From: Haloarcula marina
Lineage (GTDB): Archaea > Halobacteriota > Halobacteria > Halobacteriales > Haloarculaceae
Direction: 5' to 3'
NCBI RefSeq assembly: GCF_024218775.1
Contig: NZ_CP100404.1
Location: 3,224,001-3,288,000 of the forward strand
Length of the DNA stretch: 64,000 nucleotides
Part shown: positions 8,464 to 17,264 of the stretch, in pieces
Layout: each line of letters opens with the position of its first letter
Position numbering within the stretch: the stretch's first letter is position 1
Notes under the pieces: generated by a model
What the model saw: the letters and a program-made list of their open reading frames with translations, nothing else
Databases searched by the model: none
What the model was told of the DNA's origin: nothing
Position numbers and translations under genes: made by a program

Positions 8464-9327
8464 TCAGACAGTCGTTACGGGGTTGCTCAGCGTCCCGATA
8501 CCCTCCACGTCGATGTCGACCCGGTCGTCCTCGCGGAGCGTGAACCCCTCCTCGGGCACCAACGACGTTCCGGTGAGCAACACGGCGAGTTCGGGGACGG
8601 CATTGTGCGCGGTGTAACACGAGACGAGTTCCTCACAGGTACGCACCATCTCGCTGGTGTTCGTCTCGCCGCTGTAGACGCACTCGCCGTCGCGGTGAAT
8701 CGACATCGAAAGCGTCAGCGAGTGCGGGTCGTCGATGTCCGTCACGACGCTCGGACCGATAGCGCAGCAACGGTCGTACACCTTCGCCTGTGGCAGGTAG
8801 AGCGGATTTCGTCCCTCGATAGAGCGACTGCTCATGTCGTTGCCGATGGTGTACCCCACCGTCTCGCCTTCGTAGAGGACGATACCGAGTTCCGGTTCGG
8901 GAACGTCCCACTCGGAGTCGCGTCTGATGCCGACTTTCTCTCCGGGCCCCACGGTTCGACTCGGCGTCGCTTTGAAGAAAATCTCCGGCCGGTCGGCGTC
9001 GTACACGTTCAGATACATCTCCGGCGTGTCGCTCTCCTCTCGGCGCGCTTCCTCGCTAATCTGGTAGGTGACGCCCGCCGCCCACACCTCGTCGGCGTGA
9101 ATCGGCACGGTTTGGTCGGTGTCGACGCGTTCCGGGGCGAGTTCGTTCCCCGATTCGACGTGTCGGGCGGCGATATCGTCCGGACTCACCTCGGCGACGC
9201 TGGCCGCCACGAGAAGGTCGCGAAACGACGCTAACTGTGGTTTCGCCGCGGTGAGGTCGTACGTACCCCGGTCCGTCGAAGCGACCAACCGATCGGTATC
9301 TCCGTCACTGAGCTGGTAGTACTGCAT
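8464..9327 (-). CDS. xacE: 2-keto-3-deoxypentonate dehydratase (FAH family), XacE-like
   Basis: This 287-residue protein has a C-terminal fumarylacetoacetate hydrolase domain. It closely resembles the haloarchaeal enzyme that dehydrates 2-keto-3-deoxy-xylonate/arabinonate to 2-oxoglutarate semialdehyde. The fold motifs are present: IFFKATPSRTVGPGE, the metal-binding EPELGIV, and GNDMSSRSIEGRNPLYLPQAK. The first hundred residues form the family's small N-terminal domain. It is divergent from the aldehyde dehydrogenase that uses its product, and the two share a 98-bp promoter region. The enzyme is cytoplasmic and Mg-dependent. Confidence 0.85.
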   Translation of the reverse strand: MQYYQLSDGDTDRLVASTDRGTYDLTAAKPQLASFRDLLVAASVAEVSPDDIAARHVESGNELAPERVDTDQTVPIHADEVWAAGVTYQISEEARREESDTPEMYLNVYDADRPEIFFKATPSRTVGPGEKVGIRRDSEWDVPEPELGIVLYEGETVGYTIGNDMSSRSIEGRNPLYLPQAKVYDRCCAIGPSVVTDIDDPHSLTLSMSIHRDGECVYSGETNTSEMVRTCEELVSCYTAHNAVPELAVLLTGTSLVPEEGFTLREDDRVDIDVEGIGTLSNPVTTV

Positions 9328-9338
9328 ACGGCCAGAGA

Positions 9339-9350
9339 ATCATTAATGAT
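9339..9350. promoter_or_regulatory. Perfect 12-bp palindrome in the xacE/xacF divergent promoter
   Basis: ATCATTAATGAT is a perfect inverted repeat lying between the xacE TATA box and its start codon, the classic position for a repressor that blocks initiation. It is a candidate operator for the pentose regulator, which is not encoded in this window. Confidence 0.45.
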
Positions 9351-9358
9351 TTAAAAAG
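9351..9358 (-). promoter_or_regulatory. TATA box of xacE
   Basis: The minus strand reads CTTTTTAA, 24-31 bp before the ATG at 9327, so a leaderless mRNA is likely. Confidence 0.5.
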
Positions 9359-9390
9359 ATTTTGCTAGCAGGCCGACACAACCGGAGTGC

Positions 9391-9400
9391 TTTTATATTT
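9391..9400 (+). promoter_or_regulatory. TATA box of xacF
   Basis: TTTTATATTT lies 26-35 bp upstream of the ATG at 9426. Its shape matches the xacG promoter. A leaderless transcript is likely. Confidence 0.55.
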
Positions 9401-9425
9401 GATTCGGAGATATGCGTGGTACGGA

Positions 9426-10865
9426 ATGGCGTGTCAGAACTATATCGGCGGCGAGTGGCGCGACTCGACGTCCGGTGAGACGATGCCGAGTCGAAACCCA
9501 GCGGTGCCGTCGGAAGTCGTCGGCGAAGTCCCCGTATCGACGGTAGACGACGCGACGGCGGCCGTCGACGCCGCGGCGGCCGCCCGGGAAGCGTGGGCCG
9601 AGACACCCGGCCCGGAACGCGGTGCGATTCTCCGCGAAACCGGGCGACTGCTCGCCGAGCGACGGGACGCAATCGCCGAGACGCTGGTGTTGGAGGAGGG
9701 GAAGACGTGGTCGGAGTCCACCGGGGAGGTCCAGCGAGCGATAGACATCTTCCACTACTACGCGGCGAAGGCCGCCGACATCGGTGGGACGGTCAAGTCC
9801 AGTAGTTCCCGAGCGACCACCCTCTCGGTGCGAACAGAACCGATCGGTATCGTCTCGGCTATCACGCCGTGGAACTACCCCCTCGGCATCCCGGCGTGGA
9901 AAGTCGCACCGGCGCTGGCGACCGGCAACGTCGTCACACTGAAACCCGCGGAGAACGCCGCGGTCACGGCCACTGCCCTGGTGGAATGCCTCGACGACGC
10001 GGGCCTCCCGGACGGCGTCCTCAACCTCGTGACCGGTCCCGGGGACACGGTCGGTGAGGCGCTCACGACCGACGACCGGGTGGACGCCGTCTCCTTCACC
10101 GGGAGCGAGTCGGTCGGCGACATCGTCTACCGGAACGCCGCGCCCGACCAGAAGCGCGTTCAGTTGGAGATGGGCGGGAAGAACCCCACCGTAGTCACGC
10201 CCGACGCCGACCTCGACGCGGCCGTCGACATCGTCGGGTCCGGCGCGTTCGGCGTCACCGGGCAGGCCTGTACCGCCTGCTCGCGGGCCGTCGTTCACGA
10301 GGCCGTCTACGACGAGTTCCTCGAACGCATCGTCGAGTACGCCGAGTCGCTCTCGCTCGGTCCGGGGATGGACGACCCGGACATGGGACCACAGAACAGC
10401 GACAGCGAACTATCGAGCACCCTCGAGTACATCGCCGTCGGGAGAGACGAAGGCGCGGTCCTCGAAACCGGTGGACGCCGCGCCGAAGACGCCGGTGACG
10501 GCTACTTCGTCGAACCGACCGTGTTCGCCGACGTCGACCCGGCCATGCGCATCGCCCAAGAGGAGATATTCGGACCGGTCCTGTCGGTCATCCCGGTCAG
10601 TAGCTACGAGGAGGCCGTCGCAGTCGCCAACGGCGTGGAGCAGGGACTCTCGGCCAGTATCGTGACACAGAATCTCCGAGAGGCGCACCGCTTCGTGGAC
10701 GACATCGACGCTGGTGTCGCGAAAGTCAACGAGAAGACGACGGGTCTGGAACTACACGTCCCGTTCGGCGGCATGAAAGCCTCCTCCAGCGAGACGTACC
10801 GCGAACAGGGCGACGCCGCCCTCGACTTCTACACCCTCAGCAAGACGGTCTATCTAAATTATTGA
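9426..10865 (+). CDS. xacF: 2-oxoglutarate semialdehyde dehydrogenase, XacF-like
   Basis: This 479-residue aldehyde dehydrogenase would catalyse the last step of oxidative pentose degradation, oxidising 2-oxoglutarate semialdehyde to 2-oxoglutarate with NAD(P). The oxyanion Asn is in TPWNYP (N150), the general base Glu248 is in ELEMGGK-like context (QLEMGGK), and the catalytic Cys282 is in GQACTACSR. The start MACQNYIGGEW is chosen over an upstream ATG because it begins the conserved family N-terminus and lies 26-35 bp after a TATA box. It is divergent from xacE. The assignment relies on family membership plus gene context. Confidence 0.85.
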   Translation: MACQNYIGGEWRDSTSGETMPSRNPAVPSEVVGEVPVSTVDDATAAVDAAAAAREAWAETPGPERGAILRETGRLLAERRDAIAETLVLEEGKTWSESTGEVQRAIDIFHYYAAKAADIGGTVKSSSSRATTLSVRTEPIGIVSAITPWNYPLGIPAWKVAPALATGNVVTLKPAENAAVTATALVECLDDAGLPDGVLNLVTGPGDTVGEALTTDDRVDAVSFTGSESVGDIVYRNAAPDQKRVQLEMGGKNPTVVTPDADLDAAVDIVGSGAFGVTGQACTACSRAVVHEAVYDEFLERIVEYAESLSLGPGMDDPDMGPQNSDSELSSTLEYIAVGRDEGAVLETGGRRAEDAGDGYFVEPTVFADVDPAMRIAQEEIFGPVLSVIPVSSYEEAVAVANGVEQGLSASIVTQNLREAHRFVDDIDAGVAKVNEKTTGLELHVPFGGMKASSSETYREQGDAALDFYTLSKTVYLNY

Positions 10866-11734
10866 CGGTCTCGATGCCACGGGGGGCTTTCCGAATCCGC
10901 CGCTCGGTCCGTACAGTCGTAGCTATCGGCCGCCGAGTCGAACTGGAACTACTGTTCAGCTACCACGGAGAGTCCGCCACAAATCTGAAGCGCTGTTCAT
11001 AATGGATGAACGTCCAAAATAACAAACGTACCCTCGTTACCTCAACCGTGTGTATTGTCGACACACCACGAGAACGCGGCTACTGCCGATATTCGGTACT
11101 TTCAGGAACGGCAACACAGGCGATGAGAACAGGTATTGCCGCGGTTACGACAGGCTCGTTCACCCATTCCGAACGACATTTCAGACATCAGGTATACTTC
11201 GTTTGCGCCGATGAACGACGGCCCGATATAGTCGCAAGCAGTCTCCCCGGCGCGAGTGTTGTCCTTGCACACGGTAGAACACATATCTGCGACTATATCC
11301 GTGTCGTAGAGGATAGTAGCCTCGAATTTGTGATTCCTTTAGCTTTTGGACCCATAAAACCACCTAACTAACCTATATGAATATATTTGCCCTAATTTCT
11401 CGCCATATTTTCCTCTTTTCTTTTCTACAAGTGGATTGCTAAGCATATACCGGTATTTCCTAAGTCTACGTAGGTTTTTGATTGTCTTCCGACGCTACCG
11501 ACAGCTACTGGCCGAACTAGAGACACATCCCGTCGGTAGTCGGCCCACGGTCACAGGGGCTGACCGTCTCCCGGAGGACTGTCTCGTTGCCGCCGACCCT
11601 CGCAGTCGTCTGGAAGGCGAGTGCGGCGTCGTCGCCACGTCGAACCGTTCCGCAACCCATCCCGGCCCGGTATCCTCTCGTTACGTCCCGAATTGCCGGG
11701 AATAACTACGGCACGTCCCGCGCGAGACGTGAAT
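10866..11734. other. Gene-poor, AT-richer interval of 870 bp
   Basis: Nothing in this stretch resembles a known protein or RNA. The central 11.0-11.5 kb part is much more AT-rich than its surroundings. An open frame of 121 codons (11006-11371, plus strand) lacks the acidic composition of haloarchaeal proteins and shows no recognisable motif, so it is not called. A 17-bp inverted repeat lies at 10995-11011. The interval separates the pentose cluster from housekeeping genes and may be a decayed insertion. Confidence 0.5.
10995..11011. repeat. Inverted repeat GTTCAT-N5-ATGAAC
   Basis: Perfect 6-bp arms flank a 5-bp spacer. The symmetry resembles a regulator half-site pair, but no gene follows with a convincing reading frame. 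Confidence 0.4.
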
Positions 11735-12499
11735 ATGGCCCCACGCGCATTCGAAATCGACACGCCGAGCGGCACGGGGACGGACAACACCCTCGTCCTC
11801 GGACAGGCCCACATCGGGATGGCCTCGGTGACAGCCGTCGACTACCTCGTCCGACACCTGCCGTCGACGCAAATCGGTCGCCTCTCCGCCACCGAACTGC
11901 CGGGTATCGCCCCGTTCGAGGAGGGGAAACCGCGACACCACAGCCGCTTTTACACGCTCGACGAGACGGAGTTGACCGTCCTCATCGAGGAACTGTTCAT
12001 CCCCGTCACGAGCGCACGCTCGTACACCGACGCGCTGCTCGATTGGGTCACCGACCAATCTATCGAGGAAATCGTCGTGCTGCACGGCGTCCCGTTCCCG
12101 CACGGCCCCGAGGAACACGAGGTGTTCCACGTCGCCACCGACGCGTACCGCGAACGGCGACTCGCCGACGGGTCGATTCCGGGGCTTCGAGGCGGCTTTC
12201 TGGACGGCGTCGTCGGCGAACTCATCACCCGAAGCCTCGAAAACGAAGGGGCGGGACCAGATATCGGCGTCTTCGTCACGCCCACCCACTCGCCCGGTCC
12301 GGACATCGACGCCGCGCTCCGACTGCTGGACGTGCTGACGGACGTGTACGGCTTCACCGTCGACGAGACGGAACTCCGTGAACTCGGCGAGCAGTTCAGC
12401 GAGTACTACGAGCAGTTGGCCGAGCGCATGGCCGCGATATCGGAGGGTGGCGAGACGCTGGGAAGCCACGACTACCCCGAAGACCGGATGTACATGTAG
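11735..12499 (+). CDS. PAC2-family protein (proteasome-assembly-chaperone-like)
   Basis: This 254-residue protein has the PAC2 fold (DUF75), found in archaeal relatives of eukaryotic proteasome assembly chaperone 2. Typical features are the opening LVLGQAHIGMASVTAVDYL, the loop TELPGIAPFEEGKPRHHSRFY, the core EEIVVLHGVPFPHGPEEH and a C-terminal helical segment (LREYGEQ-like, ELGEQFSEYYEQL). The start MAPRAFEID is preferred over a longer Arg-rich extension, which is low in acidic residues. It is monocistronic or co-transcribed with the transporter 54 bp downstream. The molecular role in haloarchaea is undefined. Confidence 0.8.
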   Translation: MAPRAFEIDTPSGTGTDNTLVLGQAHIGMASVTAVDYLVRHLPSTQIGRLSATELPGIAPFEEGKPRHHSRFYTLDETELTVLIEELFIPVTSARSYTDALLDWVTDQSIEEIVVLHGVPFPHGPEEHEVFHVATDAYRERRLADGSIPGLRGGFLDGVVGELITRSLENEGAGPDIGVFVTPTHSPGPDIDAALRLLDVLTDVYGFTVDETELRELGEQFSEYYEQLAERMAAISEGGETLGSHDYPEDRMYM

Positions 12500-12553
12500 T
12501 CCGAAAGCGGTTCGTGATGTGTTTTTAACACGTCGACGCGCGGAGAGCGAGGT

Positions 12554-13936
12554 ATGACAGCCGAGCGGTGGTCCTCGCGAATCGGATTCCTGCTGGCGAC
12601 GGTCGGTGCGGCGGTCGGTCTGGGGAATATCTGGCGGTTCTCTGCGGTCGTCGGACAGAACGGCGGCGGGGCCTACCTCGTTCCCTACCTCCTCGCGGCC
12701 CTCTGCTGTGCCGTGCCCTTGCTCGTCCTCGAACTGGCCGTCGGACGAACCCTCCGAACGGACGTGGTCTCGGCGTTTCGCGCCGGTGGTCCCCGCTATG
12801 CGGTCTTCGGATGGGTCGTCGTCCTCAGCGTGCTCCTCATCCTGAGCTACTACCTCGTGCTCACCGGGTGGGTGCTCGGCTTCCTCCTGTCGTACGCCGT
12901 CGACCGGCCGACGACGTTCGCCACCTTTACTGCCGGATGGGCACCCGTCGGCGCGTTTCTCGTCACCACGGCGCTGACCGGCGGCATCGTCTCGCTGGGC
13001 GTCCGCGACGGCATCGAACGAGCGGCGACGGTCCTGTTGCCGACGGTGTTCGTCGCCCTCGCCGGACTGGCGGCGTACGCGACGACGCTCGCCGGATGGG
13101 ACCGTGCCGTGGATTTCCTCTTTACACCGGAGTTCGCCGTGCTCGCGGACCCCGGACTGTGGAGCGCCGCCGTCGGGCAGGTGTTCTTCTCGCTGTCCGT
13201 CGGACAGGGCATCATGATTACCTACGGCGGATACGTCGACGACGACACCGACTTACGACGGTCGGCGGTGCTCGTTACGGTCGCCGACATCGGGGCGGCG
13301 CTCATCGCAGGACTGGTCATCTTCCCGGTGGTGTTCACTTTCGGCCTCGAACCCGCGCTGGGGACGGAGTTGGCGTTCCGGACGCTCCCGTCGGCCTTCG
13401 AGGCGATGCCGTTCGGTCGCTGGGTCGCCATCGCCTTCTTCGGTCTCCTGTTTTTCGCCGCGCTGAGTTCGGCCGTCGCCATGCTGGAGGTCGGTGTCAC
13501 CACCGTCGCGACGACCACGCGAGCGGACCGACCACGAGCGACGGTGGCACTCACCGCCGGGATGGCCGTGCTGGGCCTTCCCTCTGCACTCAGTTACAGC
13601 CCCGTCAGCCTCTCGCTGTGGGACGTGCCGGTCCTCGACCTCGTCGACGGGACGGTCGGCACCCTCGCGCTCCCGGTGTCGGCGCTGTTGCTCACTCTCA
13701 CGTTCGTCTACGGGGCGGACCTTGACCTGGTTCGACGGGAACTCGGGGGTCTGTACCCGGTCGTCAAGTACGTCGTCCCGGCTGTCCTCCTCGTCGTCAC
13801 CGCCGCGACGATACTGGGCGTGACCCGACCCGTGTGGCGACTCCTGACCGAGCGGACAGCCCGACCCGCACTCGCCCTCGGCGTGGTGCTGGTACTGTTG
13901 TGTCTCGGTGCGGTGATGCGCCGTCCAACTCGGTGA
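12554..13936 (+). CDS. Sodium-dependent transporter (NSS/SNF family)
   Basis: This 460-residue membrane protein belongs to the neurotransmitter:sodium symporter family. The first helix carries the family signature GLGNIWRF followed by NGGGAYLVPYL, which forms the Na+ and substrate site. About eleven to twelve hydrophobic segments follow, with GQGIMITYGGY in the sixth-helix region. Family members import amino acids or related small molecules with Na+ in the cytoplasmic membrane. The substrate is not predictable. It lies downstream of the PAC2 gene and convergent with a small zinc-ribbon gene. Confidence 0.85.
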   Translation: MTAERWSSRIGFLLATVGAAVGLGNIWRFSAVVGQNGGGAYLVPYLLAALCCAVPLLVLELAVGRTLRTDVVSAFRAGGPRYAVFGWVVVLSVLLILSYYLVLTGWVLGFLLSYAVDRPTTFATFTAGWAPVGAFLVTTALTGGIVSLGVRDGIERAATVLLPTVFVALAGLAAYATTLAGWDRAVDFLFTPEFAVLADPGLWSAAVGQVFFSLSVGQGIMITYGGYVDDDTDLRRSAVLVTVADIGAALIAGLVIFPVVFTFGLEPALGTELAFRTLPSAFEAMPFGRWVAIAFFGLLFFAALSSAVAMLEVGVTTVATTTRADRPRATVALTAGMAVLGLPSALSYSPVSLSLWDVPVLDLVDGTVGTLALPVSALLLTLTFVYGADLDLVRRELGGLYPVVKYVVPAVLLVVTAATILGVTRPVWRLLTERTARPALALGVVLVLLCLGAVMRRPTR

Positions 13937-13961
13937 CCGGTCCGACTCGACCGGAGCAGAC

Positions 13962-14108
13962 CTAGAGGTCGTACCGGGCGATTTCGGCCGACTCACAGGC
14001 AGGACAGTGCGCGTCGTCCGCGCCGACAGCGGTCCCGCAGTCCCGACATTCGCGGAGCACGCGGGCCGCCGTCTGCCCGGTGACCGCGCGCTTCAACTGC
14101 GCCAACAT
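13962..14108 (-). CDS. Small zinc-ribbon protein (48 residues)
   Basis: This short protein contains two CxxC knuckles: CRDCG and, sixteen residues later, CPACES. It opens MLAQLKRAVTGQTAARVL, so a short basic helix precedes a compact zinc ribbon. The start at 14108 is chosen because the upstream in-frame extension (to 14186) is non-acidic and hydrophobic in a way unlike a real N-terminus. It is convergent with the transporter gene 25 bp away. Such haloarchaeal mini-proteins often act as protein or nucleic-acid adaptors. The function here is unknown. Confidence 0.7.
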   Translation of the reverse strand: MLAQLKRAVTGQTAARVLRECRDCGTAVGADDAHCPACESAEIARYDL

Positions 14109-14259
14109 ACCCCACCAGAGAAGCGGTGACCGGATATACCTCGGCCAAGCGTATCGGAAGTGAAAACCGCCGGACAGCGGCGCCACATCTCGGTATCCGT
14201 CTGCCGCGTGTCAGACGCCGGTCGCGCGGAGTCGGTCACCGCCGACAGCCACGGGACGG

Positions 14260-16458
14260 TCACTCGAATCGCCTCCGGACCCGGACTGCGGTTCCCGCGA
14301 GGACCAGGGCGACGAACACCACCGCCACCAGTCCGAGGTCGAATCCCGGCCCCTCTCCCGTCGAGAATCCGGTTCCCGGGTCTTGGTCCCACTCCTCGCT
14401 GTCGCTGACGTTCATCCGCCCCGCGACGGTGTCGTTGACCGCGACGGTCCCCGGCGTCGCGGGGAACGAGAACTCGACGCTCCGCTCCTCGCCCGGTTGG
14501 AGTTCGACGTTCTTGGTCGCGATTGGCCGCCCGTCGACGGTCACGGTCAGTTGCCGCTCTGCGGGCCTGTCGCCGGGATTTCGCACCGTCGCGCTGACGG
14601 ACGTGTTGTACCCCGGACTCGCCCAGTCCGGCGGTTCGGTGGTATTGACCACCTCGATGCGACCGGGTGCCAGCGAGGCCACCGCGAGGTTGCCGAACCC
14701 GTTGGCGCTCGCTCGATAGCGCGCTTCGCTCACGTCGTAACTCGTCTCCAGCGGCTCCCAACTGCCGTTCGCGTAGCGGTAGACGACGATGGAGTCCCGA
14801 CCCCGGTCGCCGGGAATCGCGGCGGCGTCGACCGTCAACGCCACGTCGACGCGTTCGACATCGGAGTCGTTGACACTCGTCTCGACCGGGACGTACCCGA
14901 TGACGTCACCGCGGGGTAGCGGCGGCATGGACCCCGGGTTCGGCGTCGGTCGTCCGACCGTCGCCTCAGATATCCGTTGGTCACTCGCGAAGGTGACGCG
15001 CATGTCGGTCAAGGTCAGCGCCGGTGAGGACACGATTGGGCCGTCGACCGACACCGACGTGCTGACCGTCGACCCGGCCGACGCGTCGCGGACGAGGAAA
15101 CTGGTCCCCGCATCGCTCGACGACGAGGAGACGATTGGCTCCGGCGTGCCGACCTGCGGCGGGTCGGAACTGCTCGCGCTTCCGCCGTCGTCGTCATCGA
15201 CGTCGTTCCCGTTGACGACGACCGGTCCGCCACCGTCGCCGGAACTGCTCCCGCTCGACCCGCCATCCGACCCCGAATCCTCCGGCGTCTCGGTGTCGGT
15301 CGGGGCAGGCGTATCCGTCGGGGCAGGCGTGTCCGTCGCCGTCGGTGTATCCGTCGGTTCGGGAGTGGCTGTCGGCGTGTCCGTCGCCGTCGGTGTGTCC
15401 GTCGGTTCGGGAGTGGCTGTCGGCGTATCCGTCGGGGCAGGCGTGTCCGTCGCCGTCGGTGTGTCCGTCGGTTCTGGAGTGGCTGTCGGCGTGTCCGTCG
15501 GGGCAGGCGTATCCGTCGGTTCGGGGGTCGCGGTGGGGGTATCCGTGGGTGCAGGCGTGGTGGGGGTATCCGTGGGTGCGGGCGTCGCTGTCGCCGTCGG
15601 CGTCGGTTCCGGCGTCGGCGTTGGCGTCCCCGGTAACGAGGGGAAAAGCGGTGGGAACAGCGGCGTCGGCGTTTCAGTCGGCGTCGCCGTCGGCGTCGGT
15701 TCCGGTGTCGATGTGTCGGTTGGCGTCGGTTCCGGCGTCGACGTGTCGGTTGGCGTCGGTTCGGGTGTTGCCGTCGCCGTTGGCGTCGGTTCCGGCGTCG
15801 GCTCGGGTGTGGCTGTCGCCGTCGGTGTTGGTTCTGGTGTGGCTGTCGCCGTTGGCGTCGGTTCCGGCGTCGGCTCGGGTGTTGCCGTGGCCGTCGGCGT
15901 TGGTTCCGGCGTCGCAGTCGCCGTTGGCGTCGGTTCGGGTGTTGCCGTGGCCGTCGGCGTCGGTTCCGGGGTCGCAGTCGCCGTCGGTTCCGGCGTCGCA
16001 GTCGCCGTTGGCGTTGGTTCAGGTGTTGCCGTGGCCGTCGGCGTTGGTTCAGGTGTTGCCGTGGCCGTCGGCGTTGGTTCAGGTGTTGCCGTGGCCGTCG
16101 GCGTTGGTTCCGGCGTCGCAGTCGCCGTTGGCGTCGGTTCGGGTGTTGCCGTGGCCGTCGGCGTTGGTTCGGGTGTGGCTGTCGCCGTCGGCGTCGGTTC
16201 CGGCGTCGCTGTCGGTTCGAGTGTTGCAGTTGGCTCGGGCGTCGGTTCCGGCGTCGCAGTTGCCGTCGGCTCCGCCGTCGCAGTCGACGGAATCGACGGC
16301 GTCGACGTTTCGGTGTCGACCTGTTGGGCCTGCACCGCCCCGCTCGGAATCGTCTCGACAGACCCTGCGAGCGCCCCCGTTCCGACAGCGGCCACGGCAC
16401 AGAGCAGCAGTGACGCGAAAACGACGACAGCAAGACGAGCGAGCGTACTCCGACCCAT
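14260..16458 (-). CDS. Thr/Pro-repeat surface protein with PGF-CTERM-like anchor
   Basis: This is a 732-residue exported protein. A Sec signal peptide ([19 protein letters not shown]) precedes roughly 340 residues of low-complexity repeat. The first block is [10 protein letters not shown]-type, followed by a Pro/Phe hinge ([11 protein letters not shown] near residue 271) and then a TDTPAPT-type block. Beyond these lie a Gly/Ser/Asp linker, a beta-rich region resembling the PGF-pre-PGF domain ([18 protein letters not shown]) and a CARDB-like domain ([18 protein letters not shown]). The C-terminus has PGF, one hydrophobic helix and a basic tail (RVRRRFE), the arrangement of archaeosortase substrates. 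The Thr-rich stalk is probably O-glycosylated. The start at 16458 begins the signal peptide. Confidence 0.75.
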   Translation of the reverse strand: MGRSTLARLAVVVFASLLLCAVAAVGTGALAGSVETIPSGAVQAQQVDTETSTPSIPSTATAEPTATATPEPTPEPTATLEPTATPEPTPTATATPEPTPTATATPEPTPTATATPEPTPTATATPEPTPTATATPEPTPTATATPEPTPTATATPEPTATATPEPTPTATATPEPTPTATATPEPTPTATATPEPTPEPTPTATATPEPTPTATATPEPTPEPTPTATATPEPTPTDTSTPEPTPTDTSTPEPTPTATPTETPTPLFPPLFPSLPGTPTPTPEPTPTATATPAPTDTPTTPAPTDTPTATPEPTDTPAPTDTPTATPEPTDTPTATDTPAPTDTPTATPEPTDTPTATDTPTATPEPTDTPTATDTPAPTDTPAPTDTETPEDSGSDGGSSGSSSGDGGGPVVVNGNDVDDDDGGSASSSDPPQVGTPEPIVSSSSSDAGTSFLVRDASAGSTVSTSVSVDGPIVSSPALTLTDMRVTFASDQRISEATVGRPTPNPGSMPPLPRGDVIGYVPVETSVNDSDVERVDVALTVDAAAIPGDRGRDSIVVYRYANGSWEPLETSYDVSEARYRASANGFGNLAVASLAPGRIEVVNTTEPPDWASPGYNTSVSATVRNPGDRPAERQLTVTVDGRPIATKNVELQPGEERSVEFSFPATPGTVAVNDTVAGRMNVSDSEEWDQDPGTGFSTGEGPGFDLGLVAVVFVALVLAGTAVRVRRRFE
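15290..16260. repeat. Tandem degenerate 30-bp repeat encoding [10 protein letters not shown] and relatives
   Basis: The DNA repeat unit is about 30 bp with frequent synonymous variation and 12- to 18-bp insertions or deletions. It preserves the protein pattern on the minus strand. Two blocks are separated by a non-repeat spacer near 15630-15662. The periodicity keeps the other frames open too and so creates long false reading frames on both strands. Confidence 0.9.
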
Positions 16459-16524
16459 GGGAGGTGATGCGCTGGTCGCTGGATAGTTACCCACAAACAA
16501 GAGGTCGATAAGGTCGGCTTGTCG

Positions 16525-16540
16525 GCCCGCGAATGCGGGC
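16525..16540. repeat. GC hairpin between the surface-protein and halocyanin genes
   Basis: GCCCGC-GAAT-GCGGGC is a perfect 6-bp stem with a 4-base loop in the 269-bp intergenic region between two divergent genes. No T-tract follows, so a terminator role is not supported. Confidence 0.35.
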
Positions 16541-16727
16541 GTCTATCGAGCGAACGACCGCCGACCCCGACTAAGCCGGGCTTTCTGCCAGCGTATCCGA
16601 CGCGGTGAGCGTCCAGAGACGCCGCTCTGCCGTCGCCGGTCGCCAGCCACGCCGGACCGGAGTCACGAGTCAGCGGGAAAGTGATATGTAGGTGATAACG
16701 AAGGTATCGGCGAGCGTCCCGTTGCGT

Positions 16728-17255
16728 ATGCCACGAGACGCGACTTCTCGACGACGGTATCTCCGGACGGTCACCATCGCGGGCGTCCTCGGCCTCGCAG
16801 GGTGTGGAGGTGGTGATGGCGGGAGCGGAGACGGCGGTTCGGGCGTCACCGGCGACGACTACCCCACCATCGACCAGTGGCTGACCGAGACGGACGTAGG
16901 CGGTGCGGACGACACGTACGACGGGTCGTTCGCCGACGAGCGCGACCGGAACACCGTCACCGTCGACGTGGGCGCGGAGGGGAACGGTGGGGCCTTCGCG
17001 TACGCGCCGTCCGCGGTGGTCGTCTCGGTGGACACCGAGATTCGGTGGAACTGGACGGGCGGGGGCAACCCCCACAACGTCGAGGCGCTCCCCGAGGAAC
17101 AACTCGGCGAGTCCGACTACGAGTTCAGCTCCGGCGAACCAGAAGGCGGGTCCGGCGTGAAGTACACGCGCACACTGGACGAACCGGGGGTCGTTCTCTA
17201 CCACTGCGAACCGCACTTCTCGCTGGGGATGAAGGGCGGCATCGCCGTCGAGTGA
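16728..17255 (+). CDS. Halocyanin (blue-copper lipoprotein)
   Basis: This 175-residue membrane-anchored electron carrier has a twin-arginine signal (SRRRYLRTVTIAGVLGLAGC) that ends in a lipobox, then a Gly/Asp/Ser linker. The plastocyanin-like domain carries the type-1 copper ligands: His in NPHNVE, then Cys, His and Met in YHCEPHFSLGMKG. The start at 16728 places the Arg pair about 10 residues in, as expected. Halocyanins shuttle electrons on the outer face of the membrane to terminal oxidases. It is monocistronic, with the convergent AhpD-like gene 9 bp away. Confidence 0.9.
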   Translation: MPRDATSRRRYLRTVTIAGVLGLAGCGGGDGGSGDGGSGVTGDDYPTIDQWLTETDVGGADDTYDGSFADERDRNTVTVDVGAEGNGGAFAYAPSAVVVSVDTEIRWNWTGGGNPHNVEALPEEQLGESDYEFSSGEPEGGSGVKYTRTLDEPGVVLYHCEPHFSLGMKGGIAVE

Positions 17256-17264
17256 CCGCCGTCC

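Noticed and set aside
11006-11371. A 121-codon frame in the gene-poor interval
   Set aside because: It lacks acidic bias, a TATA box and any recognisable motif, and it begins inside an inverted repeat.
14789-16486. A 565-codon plus-strand open frame opposite the Thr/Pro-repeat protein
   Set aside because: It is an artefact of the 30-bp repeat keeping all frames open. Its product is a Val/Ser/Gly polymer without acidic composition or a promoter, and the minus-strand frame has a signal peptide and domains.
15015-17216. A 733-codon minus-strand frame crossing halocyanin and the repeat region
   Set aside because: It consists of Arg/Pro-rich repeats in a shifted frame and runs antisense through the halocyanin gene, whose motifs are clear on the plus strand.
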